This document shows, piece by piece, positions 1-10,897 of a stretch of 64,000 bases of DNA. Made by a program: the position numbers and the translations under genes. Position 1 is the first letter of the stretch, and every line of letters begins with the position of its first letter. The notes under the pieces were generated by a model, which saw only the letters and a program-made list of their open reading frames with translations, did not search any database and had not been told where the DNA came from. Origin of the DNA: Orientallactaga sibirica (taxonomy: Eukaryota > Chordata > Mammalia > Rodentia > Dipodidae); contig JAEOAD010000018.1 in assembly GCA_036365145.1 (NCBI GenBank), positions 7,396,001-7,460,000 on the forward strand, given 5' to 3'.

Positions 1-60
1 CTTTCTCTCTCTTTCTCTCTATTTCTCTCTCTTTATCTTTCTCTCTCTCTCTATTTGTCT
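1..60. repeat. CT-rich simple repeat at the window edge
   Basis: Imperfect (CT)n/(CTTT)n tract running off the left edge. The CT-rich 3' region of plus-strand DIP-like SINEs elsewhere in the window looks similar, so this may be the end of such a SINE, but the body lies outside the window. Confidence 0.7.
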
Positions 61-1604
61 CACTCTAAGACAGTCTCTTCTTGCTGCACTCTAAAAGGTC
101 AGAAAGAATTAGTGTACTCCTGCAGCTGTCTTTGATAATAGTACCAATCCCATTCTTGAGGAATCAGCCCTCGTATCCCAATCACATTTTAAAGCCCCTT
201 CTCTTAACACCGTTACCTCAAGGAATGAGTTTAAACATATGAATTTAGGGAAGATACAATCATTCAGACTTCTTTCTGTCAGAGAAGACCCCTATATTGT
301 GCCTCCCCTTTAAGTCTTAGGGTCAGAAGGTGGCAGTTCAAGATATTCACTTGCTATTTATAATTTTTGTGATCATAGATAAATCACAGAGCCACCTGAG
401 GGATGATTTTCTCATCACTAAAATGGTGACATACAAGAATTCAGTCTCTAACACATTGGATTTTATAGAAATCAATTGAGGCCAAGAATAGGAAACACAA
501 ATTGCAAATTATGAAGTGGTCTATAAGTACATTGTATTGTTATTAGTCCACAGATCAGGAGTCAGTTATGAACTGCCCTTGAAAATGTTGGCATATACTC
601 ATTTTATTCTATGATGGGAAAAAGAATAAATAAATCATAAATGATTAATTTAGGCTTCCCATTAACAGCTCAAAGCTCCCAACCACAGCAGGCTCAGTGA
701 TGAACTAGTGAGGTACAAACTTCAAGATGGTTACTAACCCTTCTTCAAGTATAACCAGCTGTGAAAACAAATTTAATTCTACCAACACTGTGAAGAAGCA
801 AAGCATTTTCATAGGTTACAATGTTCCCTAAATACCAATGATTTCTGAGGATAAGCTTGTTAAGTATAATAGACACATTATTTCTTGAAGGTAGAAGAAG
901 AGACATTTGTCATGGTTTTACTAGAGAATGAGATTGTATCAAAGGGAGGAAGGGTGAAAGTTCACTAGTTCTGTTGGTGTGATTATTATCTTTACATAGC
1001 TGAAGTGGCAAAAGAAATGATCCCAAACTGAGCAAAACAAAACAGACCTCACCAAAGCACTTCAAGATGAACCTCAAGAAGTCATCATTGACAGACCCAC
1101 TGGCTTCATCTTTATTTATCATCACAAGCCTGTTGACAAGAGCCCATTGGGTTCTCCATCTATCCAAGCTGTAGCAGGTTTCATCATGAAATGCCACATG
1201 GTGGACACTGGCATGGTGACATTTTCAGAATCAATCATGATAATAACAGTAAGGCTGCAAGTATCTGCTACATCAACTGCTTTGAATTTTTACTAGCTGA
1301 TTATCCACAGTATTACCATTGGCACTTTGCAAATGAACCAACTAGGGTGTACACACATTGGCCCATTATAGATGGCTTTGGGGTGTTATTATTTTCTTTG
1401 TTAATAAATATTAGTATTGTAGAGAAACATCTGCTTATATGGGTATTTTTATTGTTTTCCCAAATACATGTAAGACATTTGATAGGCAATATCTGTTTGA
1501 TCTTTTGATAAAACATTTGCTGCATCTCTATATAGGTTGTTATTTTGGAGAGCAAGGGGATCTCAAGAAACTTGATTCTTCTTTCTAGCTAGGATGTCTC
1601 TCAC
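61..1604. other. Unassigned sequence, no gene seen
   Basis: No coding exon or young repeat recognised. Around 360-470 there is a faint MIR-like pattern (a 'bases ... ctcatcactaaaatgg' type stretch). Two short overlapping open frames at about 910-1555 are on opposite strands, match no family I know and have no exon-like context, so I treat them as chance. Confidence 0.5.
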
Positions 1605-1638
1605 TTAAAAAAGGTTTGTATTTATTGATTGATTTGCA

Positions 1639-1674
<36 letters not shown>

Positions 1675-1815
1675 GTAAGAGAGAGAGAGAGAGGGGCACA
1701 CCATGGCCTTTTGCCATTGCAAAAAAAAAAAAAAAAACTCTAGATGAATGTGACAGTTTATGCATTTGGTTTTATGTGGGTTTTAGGGAAGCAAACCCAG
1801 GTGACAGGCTGTGAA
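1605..1815 (-). repeat. DIP-like SINE fragment, minus strand, with (GA)n
   Basis: A tail of TTTATTGATTGATTT is followed by long (GA)n, then the 'ccatggccttt..' body and 'gtgggttttagggaagcaaacccaggt', which matches the middle of the other minus-strand DIP-like SINEs here. The tRNA-like head is missing. An internal A-run at about 1720-1737 interrupts it. The copy is truncated and decayed. Confidence 0.6.
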
Positions 1816-2310
1816 CAATCTTCACAGACCTCAAGCTAGGATGTATTAATGCTGCCTTTATGACCCTTGTGAAAAGTAGCAGCTGCCTCAGACCAAGAAG
1901 CAAGGGCTAAAGGGTAGACCACTCAGATGTAACAATGTCCACAGTATTAACCCATCCGTTCTTCCTCTGTGGTGAGTGCTCCATCCTTACCTGCTTAGCT
2001 CACCTGTAACATCCTAATGCATATATACCAAATCTGGCCTTTGCCATATATAAAGTGCCTTGGATGGCTATCTAGCTTTTGTGTTATCTTCCTCCAGAAA
2101 AAAAAGCCTCTTGGAAGTCTCTCATTTATTTAGATAAAAATGAGGCTCTTTTTCTTACTTTTCTCAGAATCAAGAGCTAACTAAGACCTTTAGTTCACTA
2201 CAGGGAAATAATTCACATAGCAACAATTATAACTTAATAAGCAGCCATCTTTCAAAGTAAACCGAACCTTGAAAAATAACTGATGCCAATATGCACTGAA
2301 TATTTTCTAG
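1816..2310. other. Unassigned sequence
   Basis: No gene or recognisable repeat seen. Ordinary AT-rich sequence. Confidence 0.5.
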
Positions 2311-2324
2311 ATAAATGGTGGTAT

Positions 2325-2554
2325 GGTGGGATGGAGAGATGGCTTAGCAGTTAAGGTGCTTGCCTGCAAAGCCAAATGACCTCAGTTCGATTCCCTAGGA
2401 CCCATGTAAGCCAGATGCACAAGGTGGCACATGCGTCTGGAGTTCGTTTGCAGTGGCTATAGGCCCTGGTGTGCCCATCTCTCTCATCCCACTCTCTCTT
2501 TCTCTCTCAGTCTCTCTCTCTTAAATAAATAACTAAATAAATAAAAATAAAAAT
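2325..2554 (+). repeat. DIP-like tRNA-derived SINE, plus strand, with TSD
   Basis: The tRNA-like head shows a Pol III A-box-like stretch (tggcttagcagttaag) and a B-box-like stretch (cagttcgattccc). It is followed by the body 'ccagatgcacaaggtggcacatg', a CT-rich region and an (AATA)n tail. The same 14-bp TSD, ATAAATGGTGGTAT, lies at 2311-2324 and 2555-2568, which fixes both ends and shows L1-type integration. Such SINEs encode no protein and depend on L1 machinery. Confidence 0.9.
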
Positions 2555-2639
2555 ATAAATGGTGGTATAGTAAGGCTTCACACATGTTATTTCATATAAT
2601 CCTTTAAAAACAATGATTCAGGAATCATGATTTATTTTT

Positions 2640-2965
2640 TGTCTATTCAGGTTTCTATAACAAAATACTTTGTGCTGAATAGCTTATGAATAACATGTAT
2701 ATCACTCATAGTTCTAGAACCTGAGAAGTCCAATATCAAGGCACTGGTGGGTTCAGAGTCTGGTAAGAATTACTTTCTGCTTCCTCTATGGTGTCTTCTT
2801 GCTATGTCTTCACATGTTGGATAAGGCAAACAATCTTTCTAGAACCTCATTAATGAGGACTTTCATGATCTCATCACCTTTCAAACCCCAATGGGGCCTA
2901 ATATTAGGGTTTGAGAGATTAGGATTGTAATATCTGAATTTTAAGACAGACAAAAATTTCAAACC
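2640..2965 (-). repeat. ERVL-MaLR LTR (MLT1/MST-like), minus strand
   Basis: Read on the minus strand this matches the MLT1/MST class of solo LTRs. It has a 'tcctaatctctcaaaccctaatatt' style start, a central 'catgtgaagacatagcaagaagacacc' and an end resembling 'ataacagaaacc'. It is old and diverged. MaLR LTRs are non-autonomous relatives of ERVL; no internal region is present. Confidence 0.65.
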
Positions 2966-2979
2966 ATTTCATGACTATT

Positions 2980-3080
2980 TTCTTTAGCAGATAATGAAAC
3001 CGAGACACACAGAGATTAAAAGATAAATCCAAGACCTCATAATAACGAAGCAGTAGACTCAATTCTGACTCTAAATCCTT
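2980..3080 (+). repeat. Possible MIR fragment
   Basis: The order 'agataatgaaaccgagacacacagag..taaa..tccaagacctcat' resembles the central MIR core (gaaactgaggcacagagaggttaag). Low-similarity ancient SINE. Confidence 0.4.
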
Positions 3081-3337
3081 ATTCTTCATTTATTTATTTT
3101 ATTTTTAACTTTTTATTGAAAACTTGCATACATATAGACAATATACTATGATCATAATCTTCTCCCACCTTCCTTTGTCTAGCCCCAAGTTTCCTTTTCC
3201 TTCTTCTTTCTAACTAGTATCTCTACTATTTTGATGTTTCCATTTATTCTCTCCTATTAAGTAGGTTTTGTTTAGGTGCACTAGCTACTATGAGGTCATG
3301 ACTATCTAGGCCACTTTGTGTCTGAAAGTATTGTAAG

Positions 3338-3338
<1 letters not shown>

Positions 3339-3386
<48 letters not shown>
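3339..3386. repeat. (ATT)n microsatellite
   Basis: About 16 ATT units next to the tail end of the minus-strand B1. It probably grew from the retroposon A-tail. Confidence 0.95.
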
Positions 3387-3387
3387 T

Positions 3388-3535
3388 CTTTTGGTTTTTT
3401 GAGGTAGGGTCTTACTCTAGTCCAGGCTGACCTGGAATTCACTATGTAGTCTCAGGGTGGCCTCAAACTCATGGTAATCCTCCTACCTCTGCCTCCCTAG
3501 TGCTGGGATTAAAGGCCTGCTCCACCACACCCGGC
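3388..3535 (-). repeat. B1 SINE, minus strand
   Basis: A B1 (7SL-derived) in reverse: 'gaggtagggtcttactctag', 'aggctgacctggaattcact', 'tgctgggattaaaggc' and a terminal 'cacacccggc'. It lies inside the L1 3'UTR and is therefore younger than it. Confidence 0.93.
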
Positions 3536-4144
3536 TTCTTGGATTCTTTCCATCACCTTTTCTGCAATGGTCCCTGAGGCTTGGAGAGTATAATAGAGAT
3601 GTTTCAAATAGTGTTGAACACTAAACTTTCACTTTTCTCAGCACCATGGAGACTTTTGAGTGACCCCAGTGGTCAGTACCATCTGAAAGGAGAAGAATAC
3701 CAAAAAGTGGGAGTAGCATCAATATATAAACATAAACATCAGTATTTAGAGGACAGTTTGGGGGACATAATATATCATTTTAGCCATACATCAGTAGTAT
3801 TTTTATCTCTAGCCATAGGCTTTTGGTTAGGTTTTTAGTGTCAGGCATGAACTTTCTCTTGTGGAATGGGCTTCAAGGCTAATCAGAGAATAGTTGGTTT
3901 GTCATTTAAAAGACATGCTGCCACTGTACCAGATTGTATATTTGGCATGATTGGCCAGCCATGAAGCTTGCAGGATCCATTGCTTGTTAACACCATTGAT
4001 GACTTTTCTCCGCAAAAGGCTGCATCGATCATTCTAACAACCTGAGAGATAGTCAGTAGGGAGGAGACTTCCAGCTCAGCTCCAGCTTGGTTTCTCAGTG
4101 ACCTACAGCCCAAGCATTTGATGTCTTTAGCAATAGAGTCTAAC

Positions 4145-4530
4145 TAAGGATAACCAAAATCTATCAATAGGACAATGATAGCAAGATTTGCTGACTCCAT
4201 GTCAGCAGGTGAACCACCCAAAACACAGCAGCTAGGACCCAAGCAACACTAAAATAGACTTAAAGCAAATTCACCAGAGCTCAGGAAATTTTGCGGAAGG
4301 GGGAGTAGAAAGAATGCAAGAGCCACAGGGTGGGAAGGAATATTCAGAGGCACTGAACCCCAGCCATAATGACTGACTGCTGTTCTCATAACTCAAAAGC
4401 TACGACTCCATGGTGAATTAGAGCAATCCCACTAAGGGGGCCTTCAGTGGAGTGTATGCAGGGAGGAGGGGAATGATGGTACCAATACTTGATGTATTTA
4501 GTTTCAACTTAATAAAAAATAAAGAAAAGG
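4145..4530 (+). mobile_element. L1 3' end, 'type I' 3'UTR, plus strand
   Basis: The terminal 3'UTR block ends in 'gaatgatggtaccaatacttgatgt' and an A-rich tail containing AATAAA. The same block ends the L1 at 26,958-27,795. It abuts the oppositely oriented L1 3'UTR on its left, giving a tail-out pair. No coding sequence. Confidence 0.75.
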
Positions 4531-5200
4531 AAAGACTGATTGTGTTTTGGTACAGAATTTTTCAGGCTAAAATGCAAAGGTAAGCCCTGCTATTGGAAAG
4601 GAGGAGTTGAAGATAAGGGCAGAGGAAGGTGAGGTTTCTTCTAACACTTGAGTTATTGTCTCATTTCTCTATTACTTCCCTCCTTCAGTTTCACATCTGC
4701 CACTAGAAATTAGTTTAAAACATTTAAAGAAAAATGTGTTATGATGCCCCCATAATACCATTAACTCATCTATTGAGCACTTCTTCTGTCCCAGGCTGCT
4801 CATTCCCCCAAGGCTCTCCTGGAGATTATATCAAAGTGAAAATTTCCCTGTACTTAACAACTAGAAAAAAAATCAAACAGATCTTTCCCAATAAACTTTT
4901 TTTTTTTTTTTTTTTTAGTCTGGTTGGGGCTGGAACGGCTTAAGCACACACAAAACAGCCACTATAAAATTCCTTGGAGTTTGTAAGATAATGGTAGGTT
5001 TGGGGAGGAGACGACAGGACAAAAAACCACTGTATTCCAGGATGCTATTTTCTGGGTCAGAGATTGCATTTTCTTGGTGTGTCTCCACATAGTAGAACAG
5101 AAAAATGAGCTCCTGAGAGCTAAAAAGTAATTAAAAGTAATCATGTTTTACTTACTGACCAAAGTTCCACCCAGTGATATTATACTAGAAGTTCAGATTT
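4531..5200. other. Unassigned sequence with a T-tract
   Basis: No gene seen. A poly(T) run at about 4899-4917 could be the tail of a lost or decayed minus-strand retroposon, but the sequence beside it is not recognisable. Confidence 0.5.
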
Positions 5201-5216
5201 TGGCATCAGAATTTTT

Positions 5217-5254
5217 GTAAACTTTATTTTTAAATATATTTTATTTATTGATTG

Positions 5255-5295
<41 letters not shown>

Positions 5296-5449
5296 GAAAG
5301 AATGAGTGTGGGAGTGCCAGGACCTCTAACCTCTGCAAACATGTGCTACCTTGTGCATCTGTTTTTACATGGGCAGTGGGGAATTGAACCCAGGTCCTTA
5401 GGCTTTGCAGGCTCAAGTGCCTTAACCACTGAGCAATCACTCCAGCTCC
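5217..5449 (-). repeat. DIP-like SINE, minus strand, with imperfect TSD
   Basis: T-rich tail, (GA)n at about 5259-5292, body 'gtgctaccttgtgcatctg', head 'aaccactgagcaatcactccagctcc'. Flanks TGGCATCAGAATTTT (5202-5216) and TGGCACCATAATTTT (5450-5464) match at 13 of 15 positions and are probably a decayed TSD. Confidence 0.85.
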
Positions 5450-5729
5450 TGGCACCATAATTTTGAGGGGACATAGTCATTCAGGCCATATCATTATAAT
5501 GAGTTCCCTCACCTGCTAGGTCAGTTTTTCAGATTCTCCTTTGAATTTAGCCCAGGAACTTAGGTTAATCTTTACCTCATGTTCTTCAGCCTTCTCCTTA
5601 CAACATGGGAATCTTCTAGTGCTTTAGTTCTCAAGGAGGGTTCACTTGGTGTTTTCTATTAAGAGTAATCAAACCTTAACATTTCTTCTTTATTTGCATA
5701 ATAGCAAATATATTAGTTTGCTATAAGAA

Positions 5730-6390
5730 AGCAGCACTCTTGCTTATTTCCCCAATTACGCTATGGTTTAAGTTGGGGCCCTGGTGAGGTGCAATGGGCT
5801 GATCATTTCCTCAGGTTTGGCATCCATCTGAAGAAGAGAGCAAATTCTCCAATGGAGAGAGAAGTCAGTACCAGATAAATGGGGTAACCATGATTATTTT
5901 AGAGAGAATTTTTATAGATGCAGGTTCTCTTGTAGCCCATGATTGGTGGGAGCTTGATATTAGAGAGCAGGCTCATTTTTTGGATATGGTTCTGACTTGT
6001 TTCCCAGTTCTAGCTATGAGTTCCATTCCACTGAGCAGATATGTTAGCCAAATCAAGAGCAGTTAGTTACCCACCATGGCTGTGTGCCACTATTACACTT
6101 GTGTGAGCAACACGTCAGGTTGTTTTGCTGCTGAGTAGCTTAGACCACGAGTTGCTTGGACAGATGTTGGTCAATTTCCCCCAGTCACTCAAGTAGGACC
6201 TTCTGGCACTACACAAGCTAACTGTCTGGGGACTGACTGTCTTCTAGATTTCAGCCAGGTCACTCCATGTTATGTACCAATAGCATATGGTATCTTTGGA
6301 AGTAGGATCTTACCATTAACCTTTGGTGGGTCATCAAGTACTCTGACAGAAATCTGTATTCTCTTGGGAAATCTTGTAGGTCTCTCATTA
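5730..6390 (-). mobile_element. L1 type I 3'UTR fragment, minus strand
   Basis: Reverse complement of the 3'UTR seen at about 17,690-18,360. Shared marks are 'ttctccaatggagagagaagt', 'cactgagcagat' and 'aacctttggtgggtcatcaagtactctgacagaaatct'. It lacks the terminal part of the UTR and any poly(A). It meets the plus-strand fragment at 6391 head to head, and the two share about 20 bp of L1 sequence at their meeting points. Confidence 0.8.
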
Positions 6391-7000
6391 GATGAATGGA
6401 TAACCAAGATGTGGTATATCTACACTATGGAATTCTACATAGCAGTAGGGAAAAATGACAATGAAATTTGAAGAAAAATGGTCAAACTTAGAATGGATCA
6501 TTCTCAGTGAACTCACCCAATCACAGAAAGATAATCATCACATGGTCTCACTCATCCATGGCTCCTACCCTGAATCTGTCTGAGATGCTGATGTATCTAA
6601 TAAGCATCTTGAGTACTCGACAATAGGGAGGGTGGGATGGGTGGCTAAGGTAAGGGTGGGGGATGACACAAAATGGGACCCAAATGGAAATGGTACCATA
6701 AAATCCTATATCCTTAAAGACAGACTAAAAGGTTGAACCTTCATCATCAGGTCCTTAGAGGGAACACCTGAATCACACTGCCCTGGAGAGGGTATGATGA
6801 ATACTAACCATAGTCTTCTCCTCTCTCTCCCCCTTTTCTCTCTACTCTCTTTCTCTTTTATATTACCTATCTTTTTCTTCCTTCTTTTTCCTTGGGGCTG
6901 ACCTGTAACTCCCAGTACCAGATGGTCAACATCCACAAAGAACTGTTGATCAGAGAGACCTATAAGTTTTCCCAAAATAAAATATTAAAAAAAATAACAA
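6391..7000 (+). mobile_element. L1 ORF2 C-terminus and proximal 3'UTR, plus strand
   Basis: It opens with the L1 ORF2 carboxy-terminal coding stretch (ggataaccaagatgtggtatatctac; residues like WITKMWYIYTMEFY). It runs through the ORF2 end near 6580 and a degenerate G-rich tract (about 6630-6665), and stops in an A-rich stretch with AATAAA at about 6975-6990. It is a pseudogene fragment. The same junction is split between the two arms of the L1 at 15.5-18.7 kb. Confidence 0.8.
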
Positions 7001-8738
7001 GGTTCCCTAAGAACTAGCATTTAAAGTAAAATACATAGGTGTTTGTTATTTATTGAATGAATGACAAATCTAGTCACTTTAGAGCCTACTAAGTAAAGTG
7101 GGTATATACCTTCTGTTCTGGGAAACTGCCTTAATATGTCATCCTATATTTCCAAAGTCTGTTTATTGCTCTACTACCAGGGATCTCAAGTGCAGTCACT
7201 GTGGACTATACATCCATATTGTGGCTCTTGCCTTAAACAAAGACTGTCCTACATTAATTGCTCAAAGTCTTCAATGGTACATACTTCATGAGACAATAAA
7301 ACAGACATACTATATCATTATCCCTACTTTTCCTTTGTTTTCAAGTTTTAACTTTTTCCTTCTTTCAATATTGGCCAGAGTTGGGTAGATTTTTCTAGTT
7401 TTTTTTTTTTTTCCTGTCTTTTAGTCTCCTCTGGAGTACCTAACTTGATCTTCATACCAGAAGTATCTTTAATCTGCACATATAATTAAAAAATATAAAT
7501 CAGCACCATCCTCAAGTTAGCAGAGGAAAACCAAACCCTTTTTGTTTTATAGCTGGATTATTAAATTGTAAGCTTCATGGGCTACTATGATGAACTTCAA
7601 ATCTTTCTCTTAATTTTATTCAAATAAAAACCTAGATAATTTGTTTTCATTTGGCTGTTTCATGAAATAGATTAACCACAGAACTTGGGACTTGATAGTC
7701 CTTGAGAGACTGAAACCAGTTTTTCTCAAGTTTCCCAATTTAAATCTTTGGCCACCCAGTGTCTCTGAGACAATCTACATATCTGAGTACACATGTCCAG
7801 GCACTGCTTGGATGAGATCAAATGTTTCCTCCTGTAGCTGGAGCCTTGGAGGACTCTCCATGACCCTTAGAGCCGGTGTGAGAGTGGACCCACAGCCAGA
7901 TGGCTTCACATTTCCACATTCCTGCAGCTTATTTTCTTACTGTGGTAGATACTCAAGTGCATCTCAAATCCTCAAGAGAGATGGGGTTTCAGGACAATCC
8001 TTAGTACTTTTACAAAGCAGGAGATGTGAATATTGGAGCCTGATGAATAAAAAAATATTTAAAATACTACTACAGCAAATATCTACTATCAGCAAAAATA
8101 TCAGAAAAAATATTCAGTGGATAGTGTTTTTTTTTTTTTTTTTTTTTCCAGCATTCAGTTCTACCTGGGGACAAAAGCTTCACAGGTCAGGGATCACAGA
8201 CTTGTGGCCACACAAAGAGATTATCCTGTTTCCTGACACATCCTTTAAGCTGCAGCTGCCTCCTCAGAGGAAGATCATGAATCATGTTGTTCTCTTCTCT
8301 TTCATTTGTTCTGACACCATGTAAACAAGCAATGCTGGATGGAAATGACCTCACAGACAAGTGAATTTAGTACAGTTAGAACCACATGTCTTGTAGAAGA
8401 CATCTGTTTACCCAGTAACAAGGCCTGATGCCTGAAAGAATTATCCCTAAGTATGAACACATTTGGAGACATGAATGAGGAATAACTATTAACTGATTAT
8501 GAGGCAGACATTGTGCTTTATTCTCCCCATGTGTGACCTCATTTAATCCAACAACCACCCAAGTTCAAAGTAATAAGAATACTATTTTTCACAAATAAAC
8601 ATGAGGAAACATGTCTACAATCATTTAATAAAAGGCAATGCCAGCATTGAAGCTCATGTACCACTCAGGAAATCATTTAATAACTTAGTGAATACTAGCT
8701 ATGAAAATGATGATTAACTGCTAAAAATGACCTTATTT
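7001..8738. other. Unassigned sequence, with one MIR
   Basis: No gene recognised. A 210-codon open frame at 7692-8324 (+) runs through a poly(T) tract (about 8127-8147, read as poly-Phe) and matches nothing known to me, so it is treated as chance. A MIR is noted separately at about 8480-8670. Confidence 0.5.
8480..8670 (+). repeat. MIR fragment
   Basis: The pattern 'agacattgtgctttattctcc..cctcatttaatccaacaacc...acatgaggaaac' follows MIR order (gcactgtgct... catttaatcctcacaac... atgaggaaactg). Ancient and diverged. Confidence 0.6.
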
Positions 8739-8740
8739 GA

Positions 8741-8887
8741 CTTTTTTTTTTTTTTTTTTTTTTTTGGTTTTTCAAGGTAGGGTCTCACTCTAGCCCAGGC
8801 TGACCTGGAATTCACTCTGCATTCTCAGGGTGGCCTCGAACTCATGGTGATCCTCCTACCTCTGCCTCCTGAGTGCTGGAATTAAAG
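8741..8887 (-). repeat. B1 SINE, minus strand, 5'-truncated
   Basis: T-rich tail, then 'caaggtagggtctcactctag', 'aggctgacctggaattcact', 'ctcctgagtgctggaattaaag'. The terminal B1 start (cacgcccggc) is missing. Confidence 0.92.
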
Positions 8888-9114
8888 TTTTGTGAACTAA
8901 TGAAACAGACATAGTGAGACTGAAGAATTTATCTATATTTACAAGTCTCAAAAATGATGGAAACAATCTTTATAAAGATAGATGTGAGTCATAAATTACA
9001 GTGGGACACCATTTTGGATTAATTTGTATAAACAAAACAAGTAACCATAAAATGTTGAAGACACAGGCTACTCTGTTACCATTAGAATACCGTAAGTAGA
9101 AGAATAGATTAATG

Positions 9115-9900
9115 GGGGTGGAAAGGCCTAAATGAGGTCAGGGGAAGAGATTGAGCACAGGAAAGGTGGGGGGAGGAATAATCAAAATCTAAGAGGGTAT
9201 GAATAAGTCATATGGAAACCTACCTTTTTGGACAATGGAACACCCAGAAGCCATAGATTGTTACTAGAAAATTTTTCAGTGCCAGGGATGGGATACCTTC
9301 CAGTGAGTTGTTGGCCAGTGAGGTCCCTGACACCCCCAAACATTACAGACTGTTGCTGAGGCTCTTGGTTTTCCACCAGGCATAGATGGTAAGACCCTAT
9401 TGCTGAAGATTCCACATACTTGGGCTGCAAGATCACTGAGAAGTCCTGCAAGGTCACTGAGAAATTGGAGCAGAGCTGAAAACCGTCTCTGTGGAGACCA
9501 GATGACAGAAAGCTGGAAAAAGCTATGCTACATGCAGTTCAATGGCAGAGAGAGAAATAACCAGTGGAGATACTCAATAGTGGACACTGCAGGCCTTAAA
9601 TTTGTCCAGCCAGGCCAAATTAGCCAATGGGTGCAATGGTGGCATGTCTGTTATGGGGGAAGCTAATTGCTCTCTAATTGGCTTGGAGGCCCACTCTATG
9701 GGAGGGCATACATGCCTGATACTGAAAACCCATGACAGGGGTATTCATGAGTCTTAGGGGTGTAATGTCCACTGGTGTCTGGCTACATGTATATATTATG
9801 CTCACCAAACTGCCTGGTAAACACTTCTATTAATGTTCATCCCCATATATTAATGCTACTCTCACTTTTGTTTAGGGAAGCTTCTCTTTTTTGATGCAGA
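9115..9900 (+). mobile_element. L1 type II 3'UTR fragment, plus strand
   Basis: Reverse complement of the L1 3'UTR at 53.5-54.2 kb and 30.6-31.3 kb (shared: 'gaaaatttttcagtgccagggatggg', 'cattgg.. gtggaaaacc'). It lacks the last ~450 bp and poly(A), so it is 3'-incomplete. Two short open frames inside it are chance. Confidence 0.75.
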
Positions 9901-9991
9901 TAACACTGTTGAAAAATTTTGTAACTTAAAACATACTTTAAATATGTGTGGAATAATTTTTCAAAGTGTTTCACATAAAAATCATCAAAGT

Positions 9992-10209
9992 TGGGCTAGA
10001 GAGAAGGCTTAGCAGTTAAGGTCCTTGCCTGCAAAGCCACACGACCCAGGTTTGATTCTCTAAGACCCATGTAAGCCACATGCACAAGGTGGCATGTTTC
10101 TGGGGTTGTTTTCAGCAGCTGAAGGCCTTGGTGTGCCCTTTCTCCCCTCTCTCTTTCTTTCTCTCTCAAATAAATAAATAAAAATTAAATATTTAAAAAT
10201 TTTTTAAAG
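9992..10209 (+). repeat. DIP-like SINE, plus strand, with TSD
   Basis: Head 'gggctagagagaaggcttagcagttaag', B-box-like 'caggtttgattctc', CT-rich region and AATAAAT tail. TSD TCATCAAAGT at 9982-9991 and 10210-10219. Confidence 0.9.
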
Positions 10210-10517
10210 TCATCAAAGTGCAAATAGAGTTCAGAAGTCAATGTCTGAGCTTCAGGGTAAGTCTGCCTGAATTTATATCTCAACTCTCCTATAAATACTA
10301 GGAGCTGATCTTGAGAAATTGACACATGTCACTAGACTCTAGAGAAAGGGAATGATCTAAGCCATTTGATGGAAAGAAGATTTAATGAACTAGTTCATCT
10401 GAAGTGCATAAACAATAACTGATATATATTGAAATAAATATTTGGATGAATGAAATAAAATGAGTAAATAAAATCAAACTTCTAAGAAATTATACATTCA
10501 TATATGCTATAATATGC

Positions 10518-10897
10518 TATAGATTGGTTCTTAAATGTCACCCTAATGCCAATATGCTAAAGGCTGGTTCCCTGTGACACTATGGGGAAGGGTTGGAACC
10601 TTTAGGAGGTGCATTGTAGTTAAAGGAACTTCAGCCACTGAGAGTATGCTCTTGAAGGGGACACAATGACCCTGCTCTTCCTCTGCCTCCTTCTGTTTCC
10701 ATGCTGCTAGGAGGTGAGCCGCTTTGCTGTGTCATGTTCTTCCCTCTATGACTTTCTGCCTCATGATGGGCTGAAAACAAAGAGCCAATTAGCCATGGGA
10801 CAAAGCCTCTGAAACTAAGGGTCAAAATAAACCTTGACCCCTTTGAAGTTGTTTATCTCAGCTATTTTGTCCCAGTGATGAAAAGCTCACTAACACA
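10518..10897 (+). repeat. ERVL-MaLR-like LTR, plus strand
   Basis: The order is typical of rodent MaLR LTRs (ORR1/MT group): an opening 'ttcttaaatgtcacccta', 'ggaacctttaggaggtg', 'gtcaaaataaacctt' (poly(A) signal), 'gctattttgtcccagtgatgaaaag' and an end in 'actaacaca'. Solo LTR, diverged; subfamily not determined. Confidence 0.65.

Larger units (their letters stand above)
3099..4147 (-). mobile_element. L1 3'UTR, 'type II' 3' end, minus strand
   Basis: The T-rich left end (a poly(A) tail on the minus strand) and the run 'tttattgaaaacttgcatacatatagacaatatac' recur at 12,010, 30,190 and 53,060. At the last of these the sequence is joined to complete L1 ORFs, so it can be named L1 3'UTR. It is 5'-truncated and interrupted by a B1 at 3388-3535. 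No ORF2 sequence remains. Confidence 0.8.

Noticed and set aside
910..1555. Overlapping open frames on both strands (95, 105 and 80 codons)
   Set aside because: No recognisable family, no splice-like context, and both strands are open to a similar extent. Typical chance frames in AT-rich DNA; not supported as a gene or processed pseudogene.
7692..8324. 210-codon plus-strand open frame
   Set aside because: Runs through a poly(T) tract as poly-Phe and has no domain or compositional sign of coding.
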